From: an uncultured Collinsella sp.
Lineage (GTDB): Bacteria; Actinomycetota; Coriobacteriia; Coriobacteriales; Coriobacteriaceae
Direction: 5' to 3'
Assembly: GCA_902464175.1 (NCBI GenBank)
Contig: CABQHZ010000053.1
Coordinates: forward strand, 1-11,423
DNA length: 11,423 nucleotides
Both the position numbers and the translations under genes were made by a program. Position 1 is the first letter of the stretch. Every line of letters starts with the position of its first letter. Shown here one piece after another: positions 1 to 6,326 of the stretch. The notes below the pieces were generated by a model, which was not told where the DNA came from, did no database searches, and saw nothing but the letters and a program-made list of their open reading frames with translations.

Positions 1-668
1 GCCTCCTCGGTAATGAGGTCCAGGCGATAGTCGCCATTTTCCATCGGGCTCACCATGGCAACGTGACGCGCCATGTTGGAACCGTAAACGCACGCGATCC
101 ACGAGCCCGAGGTGATCTGTGCCCGATCCTCGACCGGCACCGAAAAGCCCGCGATAACGTCCTCGCAGCTCGAATAGCCCGCAAGTTGCAGCGTAAACAT
201 CACGGTGCTCCCGGTTCCGCCCTTGTCGAGCTTTCCGATTTCGTCCTCACCGAGCCATTCGGTTGCGCCATCCTTGCTGATATTGCAGACGCTGAGTACG
301 CGGCCTGCCTCGTTCTCGTACATCTCGAGCGCATCTTGCCAGGTATAGCCCTGTTGCGACGCAAATTCCTGCAACTGCCAGCCCTTAAGCTCGAGCAATG
401 CCGCGATGCCGATGTTGCGGTGCGCATCCCAGCAGTCATCCGACCACGTATCAAACGCATCCGTCGAGCCGCCGTCCGCATCCGAGCTGCCGCCCGCATC
501 ACCGGAATCGTCCGATGACGAGCCCGCGTCCATCTTGTCCTTTACCGGGCGGTCGTCGTTAAAACCCGTCGTATCCTGTGCCTGCTGTCCACCGCACCCC
601 GCAAGCGTCAGCAGCGCCGTTCCCGCCGCCACGACAAACGCCGTGCGCGAAATAACCGTCTCCCTCAT
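1..668 (-). CDS. Putative lipoprotein, C-terminus cut off by window edge
   Basis: The minus-strand frame is open from an ATG at 668 to the left edge, giving 222 complete codons with no stop. An AAAGGA ribosome binding site lies 6 nt before the ATG. The N-terminus is a lipoprotein signal: a short charged start (MRETVISR), a hydrophobic stretch at residues 10-22, and a lipobox LTLAGC with the lipidated cysteine at residue 25. Residues 26 to about 72 are a low-complexity linker rich in Asp, Ser and Gly, typical of surface lipoproteins that hold a domain away from the membrane. From about residue 73 a folded domain begins (AFDTWSDDCWDAHRNIG) that I do not recognise. The protein should be anchored on the outer face of the cytoplasmic membrane. 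It lies 75 bp downstream of the zinc-ribbon gene on the same strand and is probably the last or next gene of that operon. Function unknown. Confidence 0.8.
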   Translation of the reverse strand, partial: MRETVISRTAFVVAAGTALLTLAGCGGQQAQDTTGFNDDRPVKDKMDAGSSSDDSGDAGGSSDADGGSTDAFDTWSDDCWDAHRNIGIAALLELKGWQLQEFASQQGYTWQDALEMYENEAGRVLSVCNISKDGATEWLGEDEIGKLDKGGTGSTVMFTLQLAGYSSCEDVIAGFSVPVEDRAQITSGSWIACVYGSNMARHVAMVSPMENGDYRLDLITEE

Positions 669-743
669 CGTTGTTCCTTTCCCGTTCTTTATCACGGTGC
701 CGAGAAACACGCCCGGCATCGATTCAGACATAGCCCGCTCGCG

Positions 744-2306
744 CTATTGACGAGGCAGTTCCGTCCAGCCAAAACCGGGCTCAAAGCCATCGCGCGTGCC
801 GATCACATCGCCCGAGCCGTTCACCCAAGCTTGGTCCGCCATCACCGAAACCTCGACATCGGTGCCGTCGGGCCTGGTGTAATGATTGACTCCGCGAATG
901 GCATCGGAATACGAGGCCGCGCCCGTTCCCACACCTGCGCTGGAGAAATTGGCCGCACTGGCGGCCATGTTCGCGGCGTGTTGACGATCGCTGCGGTCGA
1001 ACCATGCCTGTTGGTAACTGTCGAACGCCGCTTGCTGCGAAGCATGCATCTGCTGCCAAGCTGCAAACTGCTGTTGCTGCTGGGCGATATTCATCTGCGT
1101 GCGTTGCCGCTGCTCAAGCACCATCTGCTGCTTTTGAGCGGACGCTTCGCGCGCAATCTCCGGGTTGAGCCGCAGGGTCGATGCCATTGAGGCGAGCGCC
1201 GTAGAGGCCGCCTCGTCCAGACGGCCCTCTGGCGCAACCAGACAGAAGCTGTCCCTGATACGCCACTGCAACAGGTCGGCGGCGCCCAGCTTAAACGGCG
1301 CCTCGTCTGGGCAAACGCCCTGATCCGAGGCCCGCTCTTGCGCGACGCCCTGCCCCGCCGCCGCAGCCGCCTGGCGCTCGCGCAGGCGCTTGCCCAGAAC
1401 GCCGCCGATGAGCCCGCTCGAAAGGCCCGCGCCCAGCAGCGCCTCGGCCCCGGCGGCAATACCTTTACCCATAGAGCCCGCGATTCCGCCAATCGAGGCC
1501 ACATAGCCCTCGACTTTGGCAGCCACCGCAAGCTCGGTGGGCACTGGGGCGCCCGCAAGCCGATATCTACGCATGCGGCACTCATAGATCACATCGCTCG
1601 GCTCCATCGTAAAGCCCTGAATCGCAAAGTCATTTGCCGCCTCGCGCTTGACGCGGGCACGTTCATGTTCGATATCGCCTGCCGCACTCGACGGATAGGG
1701 CTGCTCGGCCACAACCTCCGCCCGCGCACCCAGCTGTGCCGCGCAGGCCTGGGCCAACTCGTCGCAAGCTGCCTCCACGTGCATAAACGCTTTGCGCTCG
1801 GTTTGCGTGGGAATGCGCTTGGCAACGGCGCCCGCATCCACGTAGCAGAGCTCGGAGCGGTACACAATCCGCTCGCCCGCGGGGCCCGCCGCCGTCACGC
1901 CAACCGAAATCGGGCAGTCGAAGCTACCGCTACGCTCAAGATGCGCTTCTTCGATACGCCAACCCCGCGGCAACGCCACCTGCGCGAGCGCCTGGCCTCC
2001 AGAAGCATCGCATGCGGTATGGAGCTCAAGTTCGCCGGCGCGAGGAGTGTCCGCCGAGGCTGTGCTGCCAGACGGTGACGCGGCCTCGACACTCCGCTTT
2101 GGCGCTTCTGCCGGCACGGCCACGCTCGGCTCGCAACCTTCACCCGCGCCATCATCATCAGCCGCATCATCCACAGACCCCGTGGCATCCGGGCCGCATG
2201 CAACGCCCTCAAGCCGAACACCGCACCCCGGGCAAAACCGCACCGGCACGCCGGCGACCCGAGGCAGTTGCGCCCCGCATGCCGGGCAGAATCTCAAGTC
2301 ACTCAT
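744..2306 (-). CDS. Zinc-ribbon protein with Gln-rich coiled-coil region, function unknown
   Basis: A 520-residue protein beginning MSDLRFCPACG. A start three codons earlier (2315) exists, but GAGGG abuts that ATG directly, whereas it sits 9 nt before the ATG at 2306, so I prefer 2306. The N-terminus is a zinc ribbon: two CPxCG knuckles with Cys7, Cys10, Cys25 and Cys28. Residues about 37-92 are an acidic, Ser/Ala-rich linker. A mixed alpha/beta region follows (about 93-250; GWRIEEAHLERSG, VYRSELCYVD) and may be a ligand- or protein-binding domain. Next is a Gly/Ala-rich hydrophobic stretch (about 265-305), then a long Gln-rich helix (about 385-440, with a QQQQQ run) likely to form a coiled coil. 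A short C-terminal domain holds YTRPDGTDVEV and GFGWTELP. There is no signal peptide. The stop of the upstream gene lies only 17 bp before this start, so the two are very likely co-transcribed. The family is not recognised. Confidence 0.82.
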   Translation of the reverse strand: MSDLRFCPACGAQLPRVAGVPVRFCPGCGVRLEGVACGPDATGSVDDAADDDGAGEGCEPSVAVPAEAPKRSVEAASPSGSTASADTPRAGELELHTACDASGGQALAQVALPRGWRIEEAHLERSGSFDCPISVGVTAAGPAGERIVYRSELCYVDAGAVAKRIPTQTERKAFMHVEAACDELAQACAAQLGARAEVVAEQPYPSSAAGDIEHERARVKREAANDFAIQGFTMEPSDVIYECRMRRYRLAGAPVPTELAVAAKVEGYVASIGGIAGSMGKGIAAGAEALLGAGLSSGLIGGVLGKRLRERQAAAAAGQGVAQERASDQGVCPDEAPFKLGAADLLQWRIRDSFCLVAPEGRLDEAASTALASMASTLRLNPEIAREASAQKQQMVLEQRQRTQMNIAQQQQQFAAWQQMHASQQAAFDSYQQAWFDRSDRQHAANMAASAANFSSAGVGTGAASYSDAIRGVNHYTRPDGTDVEVSVMADQAWVNGSGDVIGTRDGFEPGFGWTELPRQ

Positions 2307-2323
2307 CCCGTACATCCCTCATT

Positions 2324-2776
2324 TCATTGGCTGTTCTTGATGGCGGCAAGCTGTCGCCACAGTTCCTCGGCACCATCGAGGCGATATGCCGTCTTGTCGA
2401 GCACGATATTCTTGCCCTCGAGCTCCACCGATCGCTCCGAGCCGTCCGCATAGACAAAAACGAGCGTGCAACCGGCGTCGCTCATCCGCTCATCCACCTC
2501 ATCTCCCACGATGCAGCCGTCGAGCGCGGCAAAGGTCGATGCGACCAGCTCGGCATCGTCGGTCTCATAGACCGTCCGTGCCTCTCCGTCCTCGATAAGC
2601 TTGACCGCCACCAGAGCGGCGGCACAATCATTGAGCGATGCTTGTGCGGCAGTCTTTCCCTGAGCGCCATGGGCACCGGCGCCGTAAGCTCGCATGAGTG
2701 TCACTGCCGCGGCAACAACAACCACGGCGATAAGCGCGCCCGCAATTTTATTAGACGCGCAACCCCGAGACGCCAT
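2324..2776 (-). CDS. Small membrane-anchored protein with extracytoplasmic domain, unknown function
   Basis: A 150-residue protein with a strong ribosome binding site (AAGGAG, 7 nt before the ATG). Residues 11-29 form one hydrophobic helix (IAGALIAVVVVAAAVTLM) after a short basic start, so it is probably a signal anchor with the remaining 120 residues outside the cell. The outer domain is acidic and of mixed helix/strand character. It has two cysteines (88 and 103) that could pair in a disulfide and a strand pair around LVFVYADGSERSVELEGKNI. It ends in a charged helix (AEELWRQLAAIKNSQ). I recognise no family. It is the first gene of a probable operon with the zinc-ribbon protein and the lipoprotein, which suggests an envelope-associated process, but nothing in the sequence gives a reaction or substrate. 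Confidence 0.75.
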   Translation of the reverse strand: MASRGCASNKIAGALIAVVVVAAAVTLMRAYGAGAHGAQGKTAAQASLNDCAAALVAVKLIEDGEARTVYETDDAELVASTFAALDGCIVGDEVDERMSDAGCTLVFVYADGSERSVELEGKNIVLDKTAYRLDGAEELWRQLAAIKNSQ

Positions 2777-2877
2777 AGACGCACTCCTTCCGTTCTACTT
2801 CGCTCAACATCACATTCATATGCCTTTGAGCGCCAAAACGGCAGGTGACAAATGTCTCATATTCACATTTTCGCAGG

Positions 2878-2918
2878 TAAAAACCACCACAAAGGTGCCT
2901 GTCCCCTTTGTGGTGGTT
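2878..2918 (-). terminator. Intrinsic terminator of the LuxR-family gene
   Basis: A perfect 14-bp inverted repeat: AACCACCACAAAGG at 2882-2895 pairs with 2905-2918 around a 9-nt loop. Read on the minus strand it starts 2 bp after the TAG stop at 2921-2923, and the stem runs into TTTTTACC, a short U-tract. That is the layout of a Rho-independent terminator. Stem and loop together contain the string GGTGCCTGTCCCC, which looks like a recurring intergenic element in this lineage (recollection, not checked). Confidence 0.75.
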
Positions 2919-2920
2919 GG

Positions 2921-4465
2921 CTAGTCTTGGGGCGTCCAGGACCAGAAGAAGTTGATGAGGGCCACGCGCGAGGCGGCACCGGTCTTTTTGTTGATCGAGG
3001 CGATGTGGCGGTAGAGCGTAGAACGCGAGAGGAAGAGCGCCGCCGCCACGTCCTGCACGCTGTCGTCCGAAACGACCAACGCCTCCAGCACATCGCGCTC
3101 GCGCTTCGTAAGCCCAAAGGCGGCTACGAAGCCGTCGAGTCGATCGTCAAACGAAAGCTCCGGCGTCTCCAGGGGCACCGCGTCGGTCTGATCGGGCACA
3201 CGGCTCTTGCCAAGATCGTCGGTGGCAAACGCCAGGCCTCTGTGATCCGCTTCGTCCTCAACGCCTTGTCCAAACTGTCCCAGCAGCGAGATCGCAATGC
3301 CGACAAACAGCACGAGTACGACACCCACCGCCATCAGCACGTTTTGACTCGAGATGATCGCCACCGCCGGAGCCGTCACAAGCATTGAGCAAATGTTGTT
3401 GATGACGCGGCCCATGCACGGCCACAAATACGACCAGCGCGCATACATCGAAATCGCGGCGAACTTTGCGGTGAAGAACACCACGAAAAAGCCCGTGCCC
3501 AGGTAAAAGATAATCGTGGCGGCGAGCGCATTACCGCCGTTGCCATCGGTGATAAGCACGAAGAACGAGAGCGTGGACAGCATGGCGGCGCACGTTATGA
3601 TGATATTCATATACGAGCGTCCTCGCAGGTCATACAGGACGCCGGCGGCAAGCGCGCTCACGACCAGCAGCAAGCGCAGCCAGTCGCCCAAATCGATGGC
3701 GCCGGCGGCATGCGAGGTCGTAAGACCGGCGTTGAGAGCCGCGAATACGCCGGTAAGACAGGCGGTCGCCACCGTCAAGCGCACTACGGCACCTTGGAAG
3801 GCCGCCTTTGCCTCGGGATTATCGCGCCACTTGGCGCCATGCTCCGACGCATCGACCGATAGCTCGGCAATCTCGACTTCGAACTCGGGCGCAGACTCAT
3901 CACGCAATTTAGCTCGGCGGGTACCGTGAAGCAGCCCAACCAGCGCAATCGCACAGGCGACCAGAACAAACTGTTGAGGAATGCCCGCAGGCATCACCAT
4001 ATGGTTGAGCACCTGTACCAAAATGCCCGCAGCATAAGAAACCGCCACGGCACGTGCCAGACAAGGCGTCTGCGCAAAACGCCGCGCCAGATTGGCATGG
4101 GCGGTCGATCCGCAGTAGCCCAGAGCGCAGCACGCCACCAGACCGCCCGCAATCACGACCTGAAACTGCGCCGCCATAATCAGCAGAAGCAATGCCGACA
4201 CCAGCAGCACGCCCGTCATATCGCTCGTTGCATCGATTGCCTGGGGACGGCGATAGTACAGAAGAGGACGCACAAAATAGCCAATCACGCTCGCGCCGAC
4301 GACGATGCTCTCGTAGATAACAACCTCGTTCGATGGCACGAACTCGGCCATGCGCGCATCAAAGAAATACTCGCACGCCAAAAACGTGAAGAAGAACAGC
4401 GCTAGGCACAGAATCTCCCGCATGCCCCGGCGCAAATATGCGGTTGTGTCTCCCAGGTCCCTCAT
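2921..4465 (-). CDS. LuxR-family transcriptional regulator with 12-TM N-terminal domain
   Basis: About 514 residues from the ATG at 4465, which has a purine-rich GGTGGGGG just upstream. An in-frame ATG at 4501 would add 12 residues (MVFRTTKRVGVT) but has no visible ribosome binding site, so the start is uncertain. Numbered from 4465, residues about 18-396 hold around twelve hydrophobic segments in two groups of six, split by an acidic cytoplasmic loop near 190-225, as in a transporter-like membrane fold. A charged linker (about 400-448) leads to a C-terminal LuxR/GerE helix-turn-helix: FGLTKRERDVLEAL, then DVAAALFLSRSTLYRHIASINKKTG, at about 450-505. Family knowledge: such membrane-bound LuxR proteins are abundant in Coriobacteriia and often sit beside the metabolic genes they control. 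Here the nearest candidate is the carbohydrate locus to the right. Ligand and targets are not visible. The helix-turn-helix assignment is firm. Confidence 0.9.
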   Translation of the reverse strand: MRDLGDTTAYLRRGMREILCLALFFFTFLACEYFFDARMAEFVPSNEVVIYESIVVGASVIGYFVRPLLYYRRPQAIDATSDMTGVLLVSALLLLIMAAQFQVVIAGGLVACCALGYCGSTAHANLARRFAQTPCLARAVAVSYAAGILVQVLNHMVMPAGIPQQFVLVACAIALVGLLHGTRRAKLRDESAPEFEVEIAELSVDASEHGAKWRDNPEAKAAFQGAVVRLTVATACLTGVFAALNAGLTTSHAAGAIDLGDWLRLLLVVSALAAGVLYDLRGRSYMNIIITCAAMLSTLSFFVLITDGNGGNALAATIIFYLGTGFFVVFFTAKFAAISMYARWSYLWPCMGRVINNICSMLVTAPAVAIISSQNVLMAVGVVLVLFVGIAISLLGQFGQGVEDEADHRGLAFATDDLGKSRVPDQTDAVPLETPELSFDDRLDGFVAAFGLTKRERDVLEALVVSDDSVQDVAAALFLSRSTLYRHIASINKKTGAASRVALINFFWSWTPQD

Positions 4466-4651
4466 GGTAACCCCCACCCGCTTTGTTGTCCGGAACACCA
4501 TTTTAATAAAGAACCAATCTCAATATCGAAGCCAAGTTCGAAATGTTGCAAATTCGACCCCAGCCGTCCGCATGACGCCGCGATTTTGAGCCGCATGACC
4601 CAGAAGGGGCGCGCGCGGCTTGCAGCTCGACAAGGAGTGCCCTCCAACTGC

Positions 4652-4675
4652 CACTCATTTAAGCACTCATTTAAG
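4652..4675. repeat. Perfect 12-bp tandem duplication followed by an inverted copy of its core
   Basis: CACTCATTTAAG occurs twice back to back (4652-4663 and 4664-4675). The inverse of its core, AATGAGT, follows at 4685-4691 across TACGTCCCC, so the second copy can form a 7-bp hairpin (4665-4671 with 4685-4691). It could be a regulator site, a slippage duplication or the end of a small palindromic element. Confidence 0.7.
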
Positions 4676-4701
4676 TACGTCCCCAATGAGTAAACAAAGA
4701 G

Positions 4702-4761
4702 TGCGACGGAATGGCTCCCCTTGGCAGCTTAAAGCCGTCATGCAGGAACCATTCCGTCGCA
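4702..4761 (-). terminator. Long inverted repeat, likely terminator of the glycosidase gene
   Basis: TGCGACGGAATGG at 4702-4714 is perfectly inverted at 4749-4761. Three more pairs follow after one mismatch, and a small GGC/GCC helix can form in the loop. Read on the minus strand it begins 43 bp after the glycosidase stop and is followed by CTCTTTGTTT, a T-rich but interrupted tract. Transcription termination or 3'-end protection of the glycosidase mRNA is the simplest role. The 34-nt loop is long for a classical terminator. Confidence 0.5.
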
Positions 4762-4804
4762 GCCTAATGAAAGGGACTGGGTTGTAAATGTTGGAGAAGA
4801 GCCG

Positions 4805-6118
4805 TTAGCGCCCGGGGGCCAGGATCACCAGCGCGTCGTGCTCAAAGGGATGCTGCGCCACGCGCACGGTGCCGTCACCGTTGTCACGGACGGGCAGCTT
4901 TGCGATGCGCTTGTCCTCCATGTCGAGGACCGTCGCCGTCCAGCCACGCGCGCCGTCGAGCTTAAACTTGAGCGCCGTGGTACGCGGCAGGTACGCGACG
5001 ATGCGATCGCCAACGCGCGCCACACGGATGGACTCGCGCGCGTCGTCGAGGAGCTCCTGCGCCGGAACCACGGCAAGTGCATCGTCGGCAGCCGTAGCGC
5101 CCAGGGCGGCAAGCACGTGCTCGATCGCGCCAAAGTCCCACACACCCGCAAACTGCAGGCACTCTTGCCAGCGGAAGGGCATGTCAAAACCCTCGCCCAG
5201 GACCGAGCCCTGGCTGCGCGATGTCTGCCAGTTCCACACGCCGTGTGCGCCATAGGTCACGCCGGCGCTAGCACCGGCAAGAATCGACGACCATACGCTC
5301 GCGCGGCAATCCTGCGCGGTAAAACGCCAGTAGACGTTGCGCGACGCACCCATCTGCTCGTAGCAAGGCTCGGAGTTGACCATCGGCTTTTTGGGATAGT
5401 TGGCGATAAAGTCCTGCGGCAGACGCCATGCCTCGGGCTGGCCCTCGTAGTTGTGGCCGGGCTGGAACATATAAAAGTCCAGACGGTCCAGATACTGCGC
5501 CGGAATGGTGCGGTTACCGCGGTTGATATGCATGGTGCGCAGTGCCTCGGGCGCGCGCTTGACGACCTCGTCGAGGGCGTCCTCGTAATAGGCGATCGCC
5601 TCGTCGCCGGCAAAGTCGGTATCGCCCGTCACCACGTAGACGGGGTCGAACTCGCCCAGGTTCTCGACGACGCGGGCAACGTGGGCGCGAACCTCCTCAC
5701 GCGGCATAACCTCGGCGCCGCAACGCTCGGCGATCTTGGCGCCCCAGGTACCGGGCACGTAATTGCACCACATGAGCACGAGCGCCGGACGAATGCCGTG
5801 CTCGACGGCAGCACGGCACATGGCGGCGGCACGATCCCAGTACGCCTGGTTGGGACGGGACCAATCAAAGTGCACGCCGTCCTCGCTGGCATAGGGCCAA
5901 ATGCCCAGGTCGGGGCAGCAGCGATCCCACTGCGGCAGCGTGTTGATCTGCAGTGCGTTCATGCCCTGCTCGGCACGGCGGGTCAGGTAGTAATCCCAGT
6001 CGTTCTCGGCGATGCTCGTAAATGCGCTCCAGCACGTATCGGCAAACCAGAAGAACGGTTTGCCCTCGCACAAAAAGCCATCCTGGCGACCGTTGACGGT
6101 CAGCTTTCCCAAACTCAT
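4805..6118 (-). CDS. DUF4038 / GH140-like (apiosidase-like) glycosidase, cytoplasmic
   Basis: A 437-residue protein starting MSLGKLTVNG. AAAGGA lies 7 nt before this ATG but only 1 nt before the ATG two codons earlier, and frame further upstream runs through a stem-loop, so 6118 is chosen. The fold reads as a DUF4038-type TIM barrel: FFWFADTCW at 22-30, MNALQINTLPQW at 53-64, YVVTGDTDF at 161-169, FYMFQPGHNYEG at 215-226, NSEPCYE at 248-254, and AGASAGVTYGAHGVW at 281-295. A small beta domain (about 355-437) resembles the C-terminal domain common in this family. By analogy with the characterised apiosidases of GH140, an Asp in GDTD (166 or 168) and Glu250 are candidate catalytic residues. There is no signal peptide, so it should act on sugars already imported. 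It lies downstream of the PTS permease gene on the same strand. Family confidence is good; the substrate (apiosides or another glycoside) is unknown. Confidence 0.85.
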   Translation of the reverse strand: MSLGKLTVNGRQDGFLCEGKPFFWFADTCWSAFTSIAENDWDYYLTRRAEQGMNALQINTLPQWDRCCPDLGIWPYASEDGVHFDWSRPNQAYWDRAAAMCRAAVEHGIRPALVLMWCNYVPGTWGAKIAERCGAEVMPREEVRAHVARVVENLGEFDPVYVVTGDTDFAGDEAIAYYEDALDEVVKRAPEALRTMHINRGNRTIPAQYLDRLDFYMFQPGHNYEGQPEAWRLPQDFIANYPKKPMVNSEPCYEQMGASRNVYWRFTAQDCRASVWSSILAGASAGVTYGAHGVWNWQTSRSQGSVLGEGFDMPFRWQECLQFAGVWDFGAIEHVLAALGATAADDALAVVPAQELLDDARESIRVARVGDRIVAYLPRTTALKFKLDGARGWTATVLDMEDKRIAKLPVRDNGDGTVRVAQHPFEHDALVILAPGR

Positions 6119-6160
6119 CTGCATGTCCTTTCGTTTGATAAAGGATTTGCGAACCGCCGA

Positions 6161-6191
6161 GGGCTTTCGCGGTAACCCCGCGCGAAAGCCC
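6161..6191 (-). other. 11-bp perfect stem-loop in the glycosidase leader
   Basis: GGGCTTTCGCG at 6161-6171 is perfectly inverted at 6181-6191 around a 9-nt loop. It ends 43 bp before the glycosidase ATG. No T-tract follows on the minus strand, so it is not a standard terminator. It could be an mRNA-processing or stability stem between the two genes, or part of a control element. Confidence 0.5.
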
Positions 6192-6249
6192 CCGCCGCTT
6201 GGCAAACCATCGCGGGCGAATCCCGTCCGCCCCATCAGTCTACCTTGCA

Positions 6250-6285
6250 AGAAGGGCCCCGCCGGGCTTACGCCTGACGGGGCCC
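6250..6285 (-). terminator. Terminator-like hairpin after the PTS gene
   Basis: GGGCCCCG at 6254-6261 pairs with CGGGGCCC at 6278-6285. After one C-A mismatch, five further pairs (6263-6267 with 6272-6276, one G-U) close a TTAC loop. Read on the minus strand it lies about 40 bp after the PTS stop and is followed by TTCTT. The strong stem with a short U-rich tail fits an intrinsic terminator that would lower, but perhaps not abolish, transcription into the glycosidase gene. Confidence 0.65.
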
Positions 6286-6326
6286 TGTCGTGTAGGTGAG
6301 GTCTTATGCGACCGAATGGCTTGGCC

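Larger units (their letters stand above)
4502..4804. other. Intergenic region upstream of the LuxR gene and downstream of the glycosidase
   Basis: About 300 bp without a credible gene. The left third (4502-4560) is AT-rich and should hold the minus-strand promoter of the LuxR-family gene. A TTTATTAAAAT stretch lies right at the distal ATG, so a very short leader or a start at 4465 is plausible, but I cannot fix a -35. The right half carries the tandem 12-mer and the 13-bp inverted repeat listed separately. Confidence 0.5.

Noticed and set aside
4537..4557. Near-palindrome TTCGAA...AATTCGA upstream of the LuxR gene
   Set aside because: The arms are out of register by one base and short. It is too weak to call an operator.
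4838..6175. 445-codon plus-strand open frame opposite the glycosidase gene
   Set aside because: It is a shadow of the glycosidase reading frame with no ribosome binding site or recognisable domain.
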